NCBI GenBank assembly: GCA_016714125.1
Contig: JADJNX010000019.1
Location: 1-18,752, forward strand
Reading direction: 5' to 3'
From: Ignavibacteriales bacterium
Lineage (GTDB): Bacteria > Bacteroidota > Ignavibacteria > Ignavibacteriales > Ignavibacteriaceae
Length of the DNA stretch: 18,752 nucleotides
In this document: positions 8,901-15,349 of the stretch, in pieces
How the letters are laid out: each line of letters starts with the position of its first letter
How positions within the stretch are numbered: position 1 is the first letter of the stretch
The notes under the pieces: model-generated
Database searches by the model: none
What the model was told of the DNA's origin: nothing
Seen by the model: the letters and a program-made list of their open reading frames with translations, nothing else
Made by a program: the position numbers and the translations under genes

Positions 8901-10788
8901 ATGTCGTTAATGAGAATTTTTGTTGTAGCTGTTATGTTGGTGGGTGGTCTGTTTGCTCAGACAGTTTTCACTCGTGTTGATCATCCTGTCTATGGTCTGC
9001 TCTCCCGTCTTGATGCACGGCAGATTATTGATTTTAATTCTGAAGTGTTGCCCCTCTCGCGTATGGAGGTTGCCCAACTCCTCCTCCGGATCGAAGATTC
9101 CCGCGATAAGCTTAATCCACTTGAACTTCAGGAACTCCGGTTTTTCCTGGAAGAATTTGCGTTGGAAGTAGCGAAGTATCAGAGTCACGAAGTCGACCAG
9201 GAACCCAGTCCAGAGTCACAAGCAGGGGGAAGTCACAGAGTCACAGAGTCACGAAGTCGCTTCTTTAATCCTCCCCTCTACTTCTAGGAGAGGGGTCGGG
9301 GGTGAGGTCGGAGAGGTCTGGGGTGAGGTCCTGGAAAAGGAAAGATACTGGCTATTTGCATACACAGACGATCAATTTGCATTAAGGGTATCACCGTTGG
9401 CGGGATATGGCGTTCGCTCGGTGGCAGGGGAGACAAGTACGATTCGCTGGCCGGGATTGAAGTTTTTCGGATATGGTGGCGACTGGTTTGGTGCATCGTT
9501 TGAATATGTGGATTTTGGTGAAACGGGCAGCAACACCGACCGAAACAAAAGATTCTCTCCTATTACAGGTGCTTATGTTAACAATCAAGAGGGCAGCACA
9601 TTTGAGTATAGTGATGTGAAGGGATCCGTTTCGTTCAGTTGGAAGTGGGGTAACATTTCGATTATTAAAGATTATCAGACCTGGGGACACGGACAGTTTG
9701 GTCAGGTGATTATGTCAACAAAGGCGCCATCGTTCACGCAGATCAGGTTTCATGCAAATCCCGTAAGCTGGTTCAGGTTCAACTATTTCCAGGGGTGGGT
9801 AAATTCCCTGATATATGATTCTTCCGCGGCGTTTTGGAGTCATACGGAGAGTGTTAGTCCAAGTCGTATCATCCCCTATAAAGACAAATATGTAGTTGCA
9901 AATCTGGCTACTTTTAGTGTGATTGATGAGCTCGACCTCTCGATAGGGAACGCATTTGTTTACGGTCCCAATTTCCGTTTTGAAACCATGATTCCTTTCC
10001 TCTATTACAAGGTGATGGATCATAACACGGGTAGAATCGCAGCCGACGACGGGAACGGGATGATTTTTTCCGATTTTAAGGTGCGCTTCCCAAAAGATTA
10101 TCTTTTCTACGGCTCCACTTATATAGATGTGATCAATTTGCGCGATCTTCTCAACGGCAGGTTCGATAATCAGTGGCTTGCCTTCACTGTTGGTGCCAAA
10201 CGGTTTAATCTTTTTATCCCAAATCTTGATGTATCGATCGAATATTCCCGCGTGAATCCATGGAACTATGAGAACCGTAACGACCTGGCAAGCTACAAAC
10301 ACCTCGGTTATCAGTTGGGCCACTGGATCGGACAAAATGCCGACCAGCTTCGTTTACAGGTGAATTATAGCCATATCAGGGGCCTCCGCCATTTTGCCTA
10401 TCTCGAATGGGTAAGAAAGGGTGTTGAAGGAGACATCGCTATTGCGTACAACACTGCAAAATACGGCATCGTGGAGTTCCTGCAGGGTCCACTCAGAAAA
10501 GATTTCCGCTTTGGTCTCGAAACCACCTGGGAGCCATACCACGAAGTTAAGCTTAGAGGCTACTACGAACTTTCGATGATCTCAGATGAAGACCCCGTGA
10601 GAACACCAACCTATCTTAGGGGAACACAGCACTCCTTTGGGCTTATTGCGAGTTATGGGTTTAGAGGAAGTTACATATTTCACAAGGGCCAATCTTTTCT
10701 TAACGTCCACTTCTTTCTTTTTGCCTTTGAGGAAGTGGTGGTCGGCTTCTTCGAGGAGGACAAGGCGGAAGTGAAGTTTTTGTTCTAA
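8901..10788 (+). CDS. Wzi-like capsule-assembly outer-membrane protein, copy 2, with a repeat insertion
   Basis: Signal peptide MRIFVVAVMLVGGLFAQ (start at 8901, or at the in-frame ATG 8910). It is followed by the N-terminal region typical of the Wzi family in this phylum, VYGLLSRLDARQIIDFNSEV and LPLSRMEVAQLLLRIED. The barrel from 9397 on is uninterrupted for over 400 codons with regular aromatic strands (GYGGDWFGASFEYVDFGE, NISIIKDYQTWGHGQFGQV). Between the two parts (about 9178-9330) lie an octamer repeat and a palindromic repeat, and the frame moves by one; removing one G from GGGGG at about 9225-9229 joins the frames with no stop. The natural end is probably at 10662-10664: adding one T to the TTT at 10660-10662 gives SYGF-stop. 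As written, the frame runs on to 10788 across the antisense hydrolase gene. Role: probably surface polysaccharide anchoring or export; it is a second, independent copy beside copy 1. Confidence 0.8.
9181..9259. repeat. AGTCACAG-type short tandem and direct repeats
   Basis: The 15-mer agagtcacgaagtcg occurs exactly at 9181-9195 and 9245-9259. Between them are cagagtcaca (9211-9220) and a run of agtcacag units ending at the second 15-mer. The block lies inside copy 2 of the Wzi-like gene, directly before a palindromic repeat, so the two probably arrived as one composite insertion. In the frame of the downstream barrel it is free of stop codons. Confidence 0.8.
9268..9330 (+). repeat. Palindromic repeat copy 1 (inside Wzi-like gene 2)
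   Basis: Hairpin with arms CCCCTCTACT and AGGAGAGGGG around TCT (one mismatch), then a GTCGGGGGTGAGGTC tail. The tail is partly duplicated as GTCTGGGGTGAGGTC up to 9330. Same family as the five copies listed below. In the barrel frame it reads LPSTSRRGVGGEV without a stop; in the frame of the N-terminal part it stops at TAG 9285-9287. Confidence 0.85.
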
Positions 10789-11772
10789 TAGTTTCTCTGC
10801 TATTTTGATTGCCTGGAGTGGGGGAGACGGTTTCGTCTTTTGTGCCGCGGATGATGAGATATTTGCAGTCTTTTGGGAGCTCATCGGCGAAGTGGATGGC
10901 TGACCGTTTTTCATATACTCCATTTCCTTCGATATGCACAAGTTGTTGAAGTGCCTCCCGAATGCGCGGGACATTTAAACAGCATTCGGCTACATCTGTT
11001 ATTCCCCCTGAGATTATTGCTGCTTTCACATCATGTCTTTTCCGGAGGGTGAGGTATGTCATCATTCCACCGCGGCTCCAACCTTCCATTGCCCAACGGG
11101 AAGTGTCGGCGAACGGGATATCATTTGCGATCTCCATCAGGTTCAAGATATCATCCACATCACTCCCACCAAATTCATCGTGCAGCTCGTTATTAAATGA
11201 TGCTCGATACATCGAAGCAAACACAACAAACCCCCATGATGCCAGTTGTCCAAACATCCCTCTTGCTGTGAACTTGTCGATCGCCCCACGTTCCTTTGAT
11301 CCGCCGCGGTTCCAGATGATGCAGGGGAGGGCAACTAACCCCGACCCTCCTATAAGGAGGGGAGGTTCTTGTAAGAAGTTTGGTTAGATGGCAAAGAGTT
11401 TTTTATATCCCCATTGAGAACAGGTGAAGAAGTGCTCGGGTACTAAAGAAGTCAGGTCAATTCGTTATCCTTCCCCTCTCCTTTTAGGAGAGGGGTTAGG
11501 GGTGAGGTCGTGAATTTCTTCGGATATGCAATATACCCCTGCACTTCATATCCATCAGACGCATAAACAATGGCTTCTACGATGGTATTATCGATGGCGG
11601 CGGATCCCCAGCCTGAGCGGAGCATTTGCAACTGCTTTTCGGGAAGGACTATTATCTCACGATGGATTATATTTGGGTTCATAAAATTTGGTTTTGAGTT
11701 GAAAAAACAAAATAACAAGAGCAAAAATGTAACTAATTCTCCGCAAAAAGTTGTGCGAGGGAATATTTTCAT
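10643..11772 (-). CDS. Prolyl-oligopeptidase-like alpha/beta hydrolase with a repeat insertion (frame-broken)
   Basis: Serine hydrolase of the S9/prolyl oligopeptidase type. The catalytic Ser is in MEGWSRGGMMTYL (codon complement at 11075-11077), the Asp in LIIRGTKDETV, and the His in LLEEADHHFL near the C-terminus. Upstream are IIWNRGGSKERGAIDKF, WGFVVFASMYR and DEFGGSDVDDILNLM, all family hallmarks. A C5 run on the minus strand (GGGGG at 10819-10823 on plus) carries one base too many or few, shifting frame between DETVSP and LQAIKIAEKLL. One T added at 10660-10662 (plus) ends the protein at TAA 10643-10645. The N-terminus is uncertain: Met at 11772 gives a hydrophobic, signal-like start, while Met at 11682 gives a cytosolic form and leaves about 88 bp to the divergent DUF192 gene. 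Between PKKF and LPCIIWNRGG about 185 bp of repeat DNA is inserted (11330-11515). Function: peptide or ester hydrolysis; substrate unknown. Confidence 0.8.
11337..11367 (-). repeat. Palindromic repeat copy 2 (reverse orientation, inside the hydrolase gene)
   Basis: Shortened hairpin ACCCTCCT-ATA-AGGAGGGG with the AACCCCG flank that matches the GGGTTAGGGG-type flank of the other copies. Read on the minus strand in the hydrolase frame it is open and joins straight onto the conserved core: EPPLLIGGSGLVALPCIIW. Confidence 0.75.
11469..11509 (+). repeat. Palindromic repeat copy 3 (inside the hydrolase gene)
   Basis: Perfect 10-bp stem, CCCCTCTCCT and AGGAGAGGGG, around TTT, then GTTAGGGGTGAGGTC. 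Read on the minus strand it encodes TSPLTPLLKGEGK in the same frame as the hydrolase N-terminus; the frame then stops shortly after. Confidence 0.85.
11757..11763 (+). promoter_or_regulatory. Ribosome binding site for the DUF192 gene
   Basis: GAGGGAA lies 7 nt before ATG 11771. It is one of the few clear Shine-Dalgarno-like sequences in the window; most other genes begin by overlap with the upstream stop or show no purine-rich site. It decides the 11771 start over the longer open frame. Confidence 0.5.
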
Positions 11773-12280
11773 GAAAATTGGGATTGCTGTGCTGATTGTG
11801 GCGGTGGTGGTCGTTTTTGTGGTTCCCGGTTTGACAGATAGAAGTTACAAGAGTGAGACAAATGAGCCTGAGGAGGTCATGTTTACTAAAGAGGGAAATG
11901 TAGCCATTTTGGATTCGCTTGGTAAGGAGAGAGTGAAGATTGATGCCGAGTTTGCTGATACAGAATATGACCGTCAGCGCGGGTTGATGTTCCGCAAAAC
12001 GATGCAAGAGGGACAGGGGATGTTATTCATTTTCCCCGTTGAGGAGATGCAGTCATTCTGGATGAGGAATACCTATATTCCACTCGATATCCTTTTCATC
12101 GATGCAAATAAAAAGATTGTCACAATTCATAAAAACACCAAAACTTTGAGCGATCAGAGTTATCCGAGTACTGCTCCTTCGAAGTATGTTCTTGAGGTGG
12201 TTAGTGGGTTTTGTGTGAAACATGGTGTTGAAGTTGGGGATGTTGTTGGGTGGGAATTAACCGCGAAGGCCGACAATTAA
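11771..12280 (+). CDS. DUF192 family protein, membrane-anchored or secreted
   Basis: Intact, 169 residues. Residues about 4-20 (IGIAVLIVAVVVVFVVP) form an N-terminal membrane segment or signal anchor. The DUF192 domain fills about residues 55-165, with family motifs DRQRGLMFRKTM (68-78), GMLFIFP (83-89), FWMRNTYIPLDILFID (96-111) and the closing VVSGFCVKHGVEVGD. Start chosen at 11771 because GAGGGA lies 8-9 nt upstream and the membrane segment follows at once; the open frame runs back to 11570 but that part is antisense to the hydrolase. DUF192 proteins are small, probably extracytoplasmic beta proteins of uncertain function. Divergent from the hydrolase; the two ATGs (11771 plus, 11772 minus) share one CATG if the longer hydrolase start is right. 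Confidence 0.88.
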   Translation: MKIGIAVLIVAVVVVFVVPGLTDRSYKSETNEPEEVMFTKEGNVAILDSLGKERVKIDAEFADTEYDRQRGLMFRKTMQEGQGMLFIFPVEEMQSFWMRNTYIPLDILFIDANKKIVTIHKNTKTLSDQSYPSTAPSKYVLEVVSGFCVKHGVEVGDVVGWELTAKADN

Positions 12281-12293
12281 TTGAAGCGAGAGG

Positions 12294-12334
12294 GACCTCA
12301 CCCCCGACCCCTCTCCTAGAAGGAGAGGGGAGGA
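12294..12334 (-). repeat. Palindromic repeat copy 4 (reverse orientation, intergenic)
   Basis: GACCTCACCCCCGAC tail, then stem CCCCTCTCCT and AGGAGAGGGG around AGA. It is the only copy outside a gene, 14 bp after the DUF192 stop and about 20 bp before the DUF559 start. The stem could act as a transcript hairpin, but no T-run follows on either strand, so a terminator role is not supported. Confidence 0.85.
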
Positions 12335-12355
12335 AGAAATTAAGAATATTATTTT

Positions 12356-12671
12356 ATGAAAGTACCCCATAAGATTTATACTGAGGCCACTTCACGCGCA
12401 AGACAGCTTCGAAAGAAAGCTACTGAATCGGAAGAAATTTTGAGGATTTTTTATAGTGGATTTTTGCGCCGATGGGTTAAAACTGATCATTGAGGCTGAT
12501 GGGGGATATCACGATGAAATTGAAGAAAAAGATCATTTCCGTGATAATATTTTAGAAGGGATGGGATATAAATTACTTCATTTTACAAATCATCAAATAC
12601 TAAAAGAAAGTGAATTTGTTATCTTGACCATTAAAACTACAATAAAAGGATTTAAAAGTCAAAATGTTTAA
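12356..12671 (+). pseudogene. DUF559 endonuclease-like gene with an internal deletion
   Basis: Starts MKVPHKIYTEATSRARQLRK then KATESEEIL, the usual N-terminus of DUF559 (Vsr/restriction-endonuclease-like fold). In relatives some 20-25 residues ending in a FRRQHPIGxYIVDF-type segment should follow. Here the frame goes from SEEIL through about 15 nt of T-rich sequence (12438-12455) straight to VDFCADGLKLIIEADGGYH in another frame. The catalytic-type residues DF and IEADG are kept, and the C-terminus (GYKLLHFTNHQIL) is normal. About 60-75 bp appear lost plus a frame change, so this is more than a one-base error. DUF559 proteins are common, often repeat-associated, and of unknown biological role. 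It could still be an assembly collapse. Confidence 0.75.
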
Positions 12672-13640
12672 AAACGAAACAAATCCCTCCTGGGACTTCT
12701 CATTTCTGAAATTCTCCTTCCCCTCTCCTTCTAGGAGAGGGGTCAGGGGTGAGGTCCGAAATAAGGTCTCAAGTGCCCTGAAATTTAACCAAAACTTCTG
12801 TGCGTTCTTGGCGCTCTTCGCGGTTTTACTTACAACAGGTTGCCGGCCACAAGTACCTTCGAATGACATTCTCCACACAGTTGAAAAAAACGGGAGCACT
12901 TTTTACATTCTGGGGAGTATGCATTTGGGGAAGGGGGTTTGTTTTGTCGGAAGAGGTTAAGGGGATAATAGAGTCTGTGGATGAGGTGTATTATGAGATT
13001 GACATGAAGGAGATGATAGATCCGGCGAATGCGCAGAAGTTGATGCCTTTGATGATGTTACCGGATGGGAAGACTCTTGAGGATTTATATCCGGTTGAAA
13101 AGATTGCGGTTTTGAGGCAAAAGTTTAATAAAGCGGGGGTGCCCTGGATGATTGTGGAGAAGCAGAAACCCTTGTTTGGTGCAATGACGGCGATTGCGAT
13201 GGCGGGGATGAAGCAGGGAATGCAAGCCGACAAAGGGACGGAAAATCTGGTATATGATTATGCCAAAAAGTTTGATAAACCTTCCGCCGGATTTGAGACG
13301 ATGGAATTTCAAATGTCGTTGTTCGATAGTGTCAGTTATGACATGCAGTATGAAATAGCCGTTTCAACTCTTGATCAGTTGGATTCATTAAAGGGGACCT
13401 TTCGGAGCTGTTGGCTGCGTTTCAGTCGGGGATCCAAACGAACTTGAAAAGTTTCTGAAGGAGGATTTTGGAGATGGTGATGCACTTTTGCGAGGGTATT
13501 TCTGATCAACAGGAATAGAGACTGGGCAAAAAAAATTGAAGAATTGTCGAAAAATAAAAAGAAATATTTGGTTGTTGTGGGTGCCGGGCATCTTGTCGGC
13601 GAGGAACTTATTACAGTTTTTGAAGAATCAAAAGGACTAA
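12664..13640 (+). CDS. TraB/GumN family lipoprotein-like protein (frame-broken)
   Basis: A lipobox, LTTGC (about 12829-12843), ends a hydrophobic stretch FCAFLALFAVLL. The TraB/PrgY/GumN domain follows: NGSTFYILGSMHLG (about 12892-12933), EEVKGIIESVDEVYYEIDM, and the closing motif YLVVVGAGHLVGE (about 13567-13602). Role: a metal-dependent protease-like family, biochemically little known; anchored in the periplasm or outer membrane if the lipobox is used. Breaks near 12940 and 13395. Deleting one A at about 13603 gives LLQFLKNQKD and a stop at TAA 13638-13640, immediately before the wecB ATG, so the two genes are probably coupled. The start is unclear: the first ATG (12664) puts a palindromic repeat in the N-terminus, and no ATG lies between the repeat and the lipobox. 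Confidence 0.75.
12716..12756 (+). repeat. Palindromic repeat copy 5 (in the N-terminal frame of the TraB-like gene)
   Basis: Perfect stem CCCCTCTCCT and AGGAGAGGGG around TCT, then GTCAGGGGTGAGGTC. It is open in the frame leading to the lipobox, reading FPSPSRRGVRGEV. It lies either in the true 5' leader or in a repeat-extended N-terminus. Confidence 0.88.
12796..12826 (+). repeat. Dispersed-repeat-like stretch in the TraB-like signal peptide
   Basis: The stretch around GTGCGTTCTTGGCGCTC and TTCGCGGTTTT resembles a short dispersed repeat I recall from intergenic DNA of Bacteroidota and cyanobacteria (of the type CTTTGCGT...CTTTGCGGTT). Here it encodes the hydrophobic core before the lipobox. 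The match is from memory and only one copy is in the window. Confidence 0.35.
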
Positions 13641-14727
13641 ATGAAGAAGATATTACTTGTAGTTGGAGCGAGGCCAAACTTCATGAAGGTGGCGCCGGTA
13701 TATAAAGAGTTTAAGAAACATCCTGAGAAAATTGATGTGCGGTTGTGCCATACGGGGCAGCATTATGATGTGAAGATGTCGGATGTTTTTTTTCGGCAGT
13801 TGGGGATTCCCGAGCCTGATTATTATCTGGGGGTCGGAAGTGCGTCTCATGCGATTCAGACGGCAAATATCATGATCGGGTTTGAGAAGGTTTGTCTCGA
13901 AATGGAGCCTGATGTTGTGTTGGTCGCAGGGGATGTAAATTCTACGATAGCGTGTGGACTTGTAGCAGTAAAACTTGGAATCAAGTTGGGACACATCGAA
14001 GCCGGATTAAGAAGTTATGACCGCACAATGCCAGAAGAGATCAATCGTCTATTGACAGATGCAATTTCAGACTATCTCTTTGTTACCGAAAAAGTGGACT
14101 CGAAAGCCTTAAAAAGAGGTGTACCCGACGAAAAGGTGATTTTTACCGGGAATTGTATGATTGACACATTGGCCAGTTTACTGCCTACCTTCCCCCTTCA
14201 TCTTTAGGGAGGGGCCTGGGGGTGAGGCAGGAGTTGAAGAGGGGAAATATATCCTGCTTACTTTCCACCGTCCCGCAAATGTGGATACAAAAGAATTTTT
14301 TGTCAGTCTGAAAGAATTTGTTGGACGATATGGGGCAGAAAACAAGATTGTGTTCCCGATTCATCCCCGCACAAAATCGAACATGGAGAGGTTTGGGGTT
14401 TCGATTGATAATACAAATCTGATTTTAACAGAGCCTTTGGGGTATCTTGAGTTTCTTCACATGATGCGTTATGCAAAAGTCGTGGTTACCGATAGTGGTG
14501 GCGTTCAGGAAGAGACAACCTGGCTTGGGGTTCCTTGTATAACCGTTCGCGACAACACCGAGAGACCCATTACTATGGAAGTGGGGACAAACATCCTTGC
14601 AGGAACCGATTTTAAAAATGTGTTTTCGGCTTTGGATGACTTGATGGCAGGTAAGATAAAAAAAGGGAGAATCCCAGATCTTTGGGATGGAAAAGCTGCT
14701 TCAAGAGTGGTTGAGGTTTTTCTATAA
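13641..14727 (+). CDS. wecB: UDP-N-acetylglucosamine 2-epimerase (non-hydrolysing), with a repeat insertion
   Basis: Interconverts UDP-GlcNAc and UDP-ManNAc in the cytosol, supplying ManNAc-type sugars for surface polysaccharide. About 361 residues, normal for the family. Motifs: VVGARPNFMKVAP (7-19), HTGQHYD (37-43), VAGDVNST (95-102), GHIEAGLRSYDRTMPEEINR (117-136), then in the second part FHRPANVD, FPIHPRTKSNME, VTDSGGVQEET and GVPCITVRDNTERPITMEVG. Between MIDTLASLLP and GVEEGKYILL lies palindromic repeat copy 6, and the frame shifts by one there. Removing one C from CCCCC at about 14191-14196 joins both halves without a stop. Begins directly after the TraB-like stop (TAAATG). Its stop (14725-14727) overlaps the stop of the convergent DinB-like gene by 6 bp. 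Functional linkage to the upstream polysaccharide operon is plausible. Confidence 0.9.
14188..14231 (+). repeat. Palindromic repeat copy 6, diverged (inside wecB)
   Basis: A degenerate member: CCTTCCCCCTTC, then TTTAGGGAGGGG and CCTGGGGGTGAGGC in the same order as the other copies. CTGCCT at 14181 and AGGCAG at 14225 add an outer inverted pair. Lower similarity suggests an older insertion. In the wecB frame (after a one-base repair) it reads TFPFIFREGPGGEAG. Confidence 0.75.
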
Positions 14728-15283
14728 CGGAAATCCCGGATGTTCCATCACTCTTTGTGCCTGGAGGAGATGCCGTTTTTCGTGATAGGTCAGGATTAGC
14801 AACACTTCGCCAAAAGAAAACTTCATAAGGGATGTAACGGGAGATGAAATCTTGTTGGCGTTTAGATCGAGTTTGCGGCTGTTTTCTACAAGTTCTGCAA
14901 GTTTGTTGTGGGCAGAGAGGAAATCTTCAAATACCCGACGGGTAAGATTCCCGTGAGCCGGTGCAAAGGAGGATGGATTTGGCATTTTAACTGCCGAATC
15001 GGGGTGCATTGTTTTCAGGAAGATTCCGCCCGTTAGTGAAGTATGGAACATCAATTGTCCCGATGATTTTTTTGGGCCTGCCATCACCCGCTCTATTTCT
15101 TTCCCGTAAGCTCTAAAGCTTACAGCGATATGGTCGAGGCATTCGGCGATGCTCCATTTCTTTTCTCAGGTTTCCAGTTGATCTGGGTTTCGCTCAAACC
15201 TGTAAAATTATCATTCACAATTTTAATCGATTCGGTTAAAAGCTCGTGCAGGTCTTTAAATAAATGTCAATTTGAGTATTCAT
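14722..15283 (-). CDS. DinB-like four-helix-bundle protein (frame-broken)
   Basis: About 187 residues of the DinB/YfiT superfamily. Start ATG at 15283 (MNTQIDIYLKTCTS). One T added in the run near 15239 continues as FLTESIKIVNDNFTGLSE, and a further one-base repair near 15162 gives KWSIAECLDHIAVSF. From there to the stop the frame is clean. Metal-ligand candidates are the His of LDHI and the HxxxH of LTYHEKRHLLQAQRV; the end HPGFPL is typical of a DinB_2-type clade. Members are putative metal-dependent thiol transferases or hydrolases; function here unknown. Convergent with wecB with a 6-bp stop overlap; divergent from the secreted BNR protein with 66 bp between starts. Confidence 0.8.
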
Positions 15284-15349
15284 TTTGCCGTTCCCGGGAA
15301 GTGAGAAAAACGCAAATTGCCAAACAATAACAATTAATTAAATAAGTTC

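Larger units (their letters stand above)
11330..11515. repeat. Composite insertion of two oppositely oriented palindromic repeats inside the hydrolase gene
   Basis: The stretch has a palindromic repeat at each end, in opposite orientation, and about 100 bp between them. It lies exactly between two parts of one hydrolase, YIAYPKKF on one side and LPCIIWNRGG on the other, which in relatives are nearly adjacent. The middle part has no recognisable gene; all minus-strand frames hold stops in it. This looks like repeat-on-repeat insertion and, unlike the single copies elsewhere, cannot be joined into an open frame by one base. Confidence 0.7.

Noticed and set aside
9181..9259. Repeats with regular spacing as a CRISPR array
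   Set aside because: Units are 8-15 bp with no unique spacers of constant length, the block is only 79 bp, and no cas genes are present.
9715..10335. A 206-codon open frame on the minus strand within the Wzi-like gene
   Set aside because: It is antisense to an uninterrupted beta-barrel with clear strand periodicity, has no recognisable motif, and is explained as a shadow.
12294..12334. Strong hairpin after the DUF192 stop as a Rho-independent terminator
   Set aside because: The same hairpin with the same tail recurs inside coding genes, and no T-run follows on either strand; it is a dispersed repeat.
12991..13312. Overlapping minus-strand open frames of 75-80 codons
   Set aside because: They are antisense to the TraB-like domain, whose plus-strand motifs are clear; shadows.
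15317..15345. TTGCCA with an AT-rich TAAATA box as a promoter for the secreted BNR gene
   Set aside because: The -10-like box would lie only about 5 nt from the ATG, the match is weak in an AT-rich gap, and the Bacteroidota TAnnTTTG form is absent.
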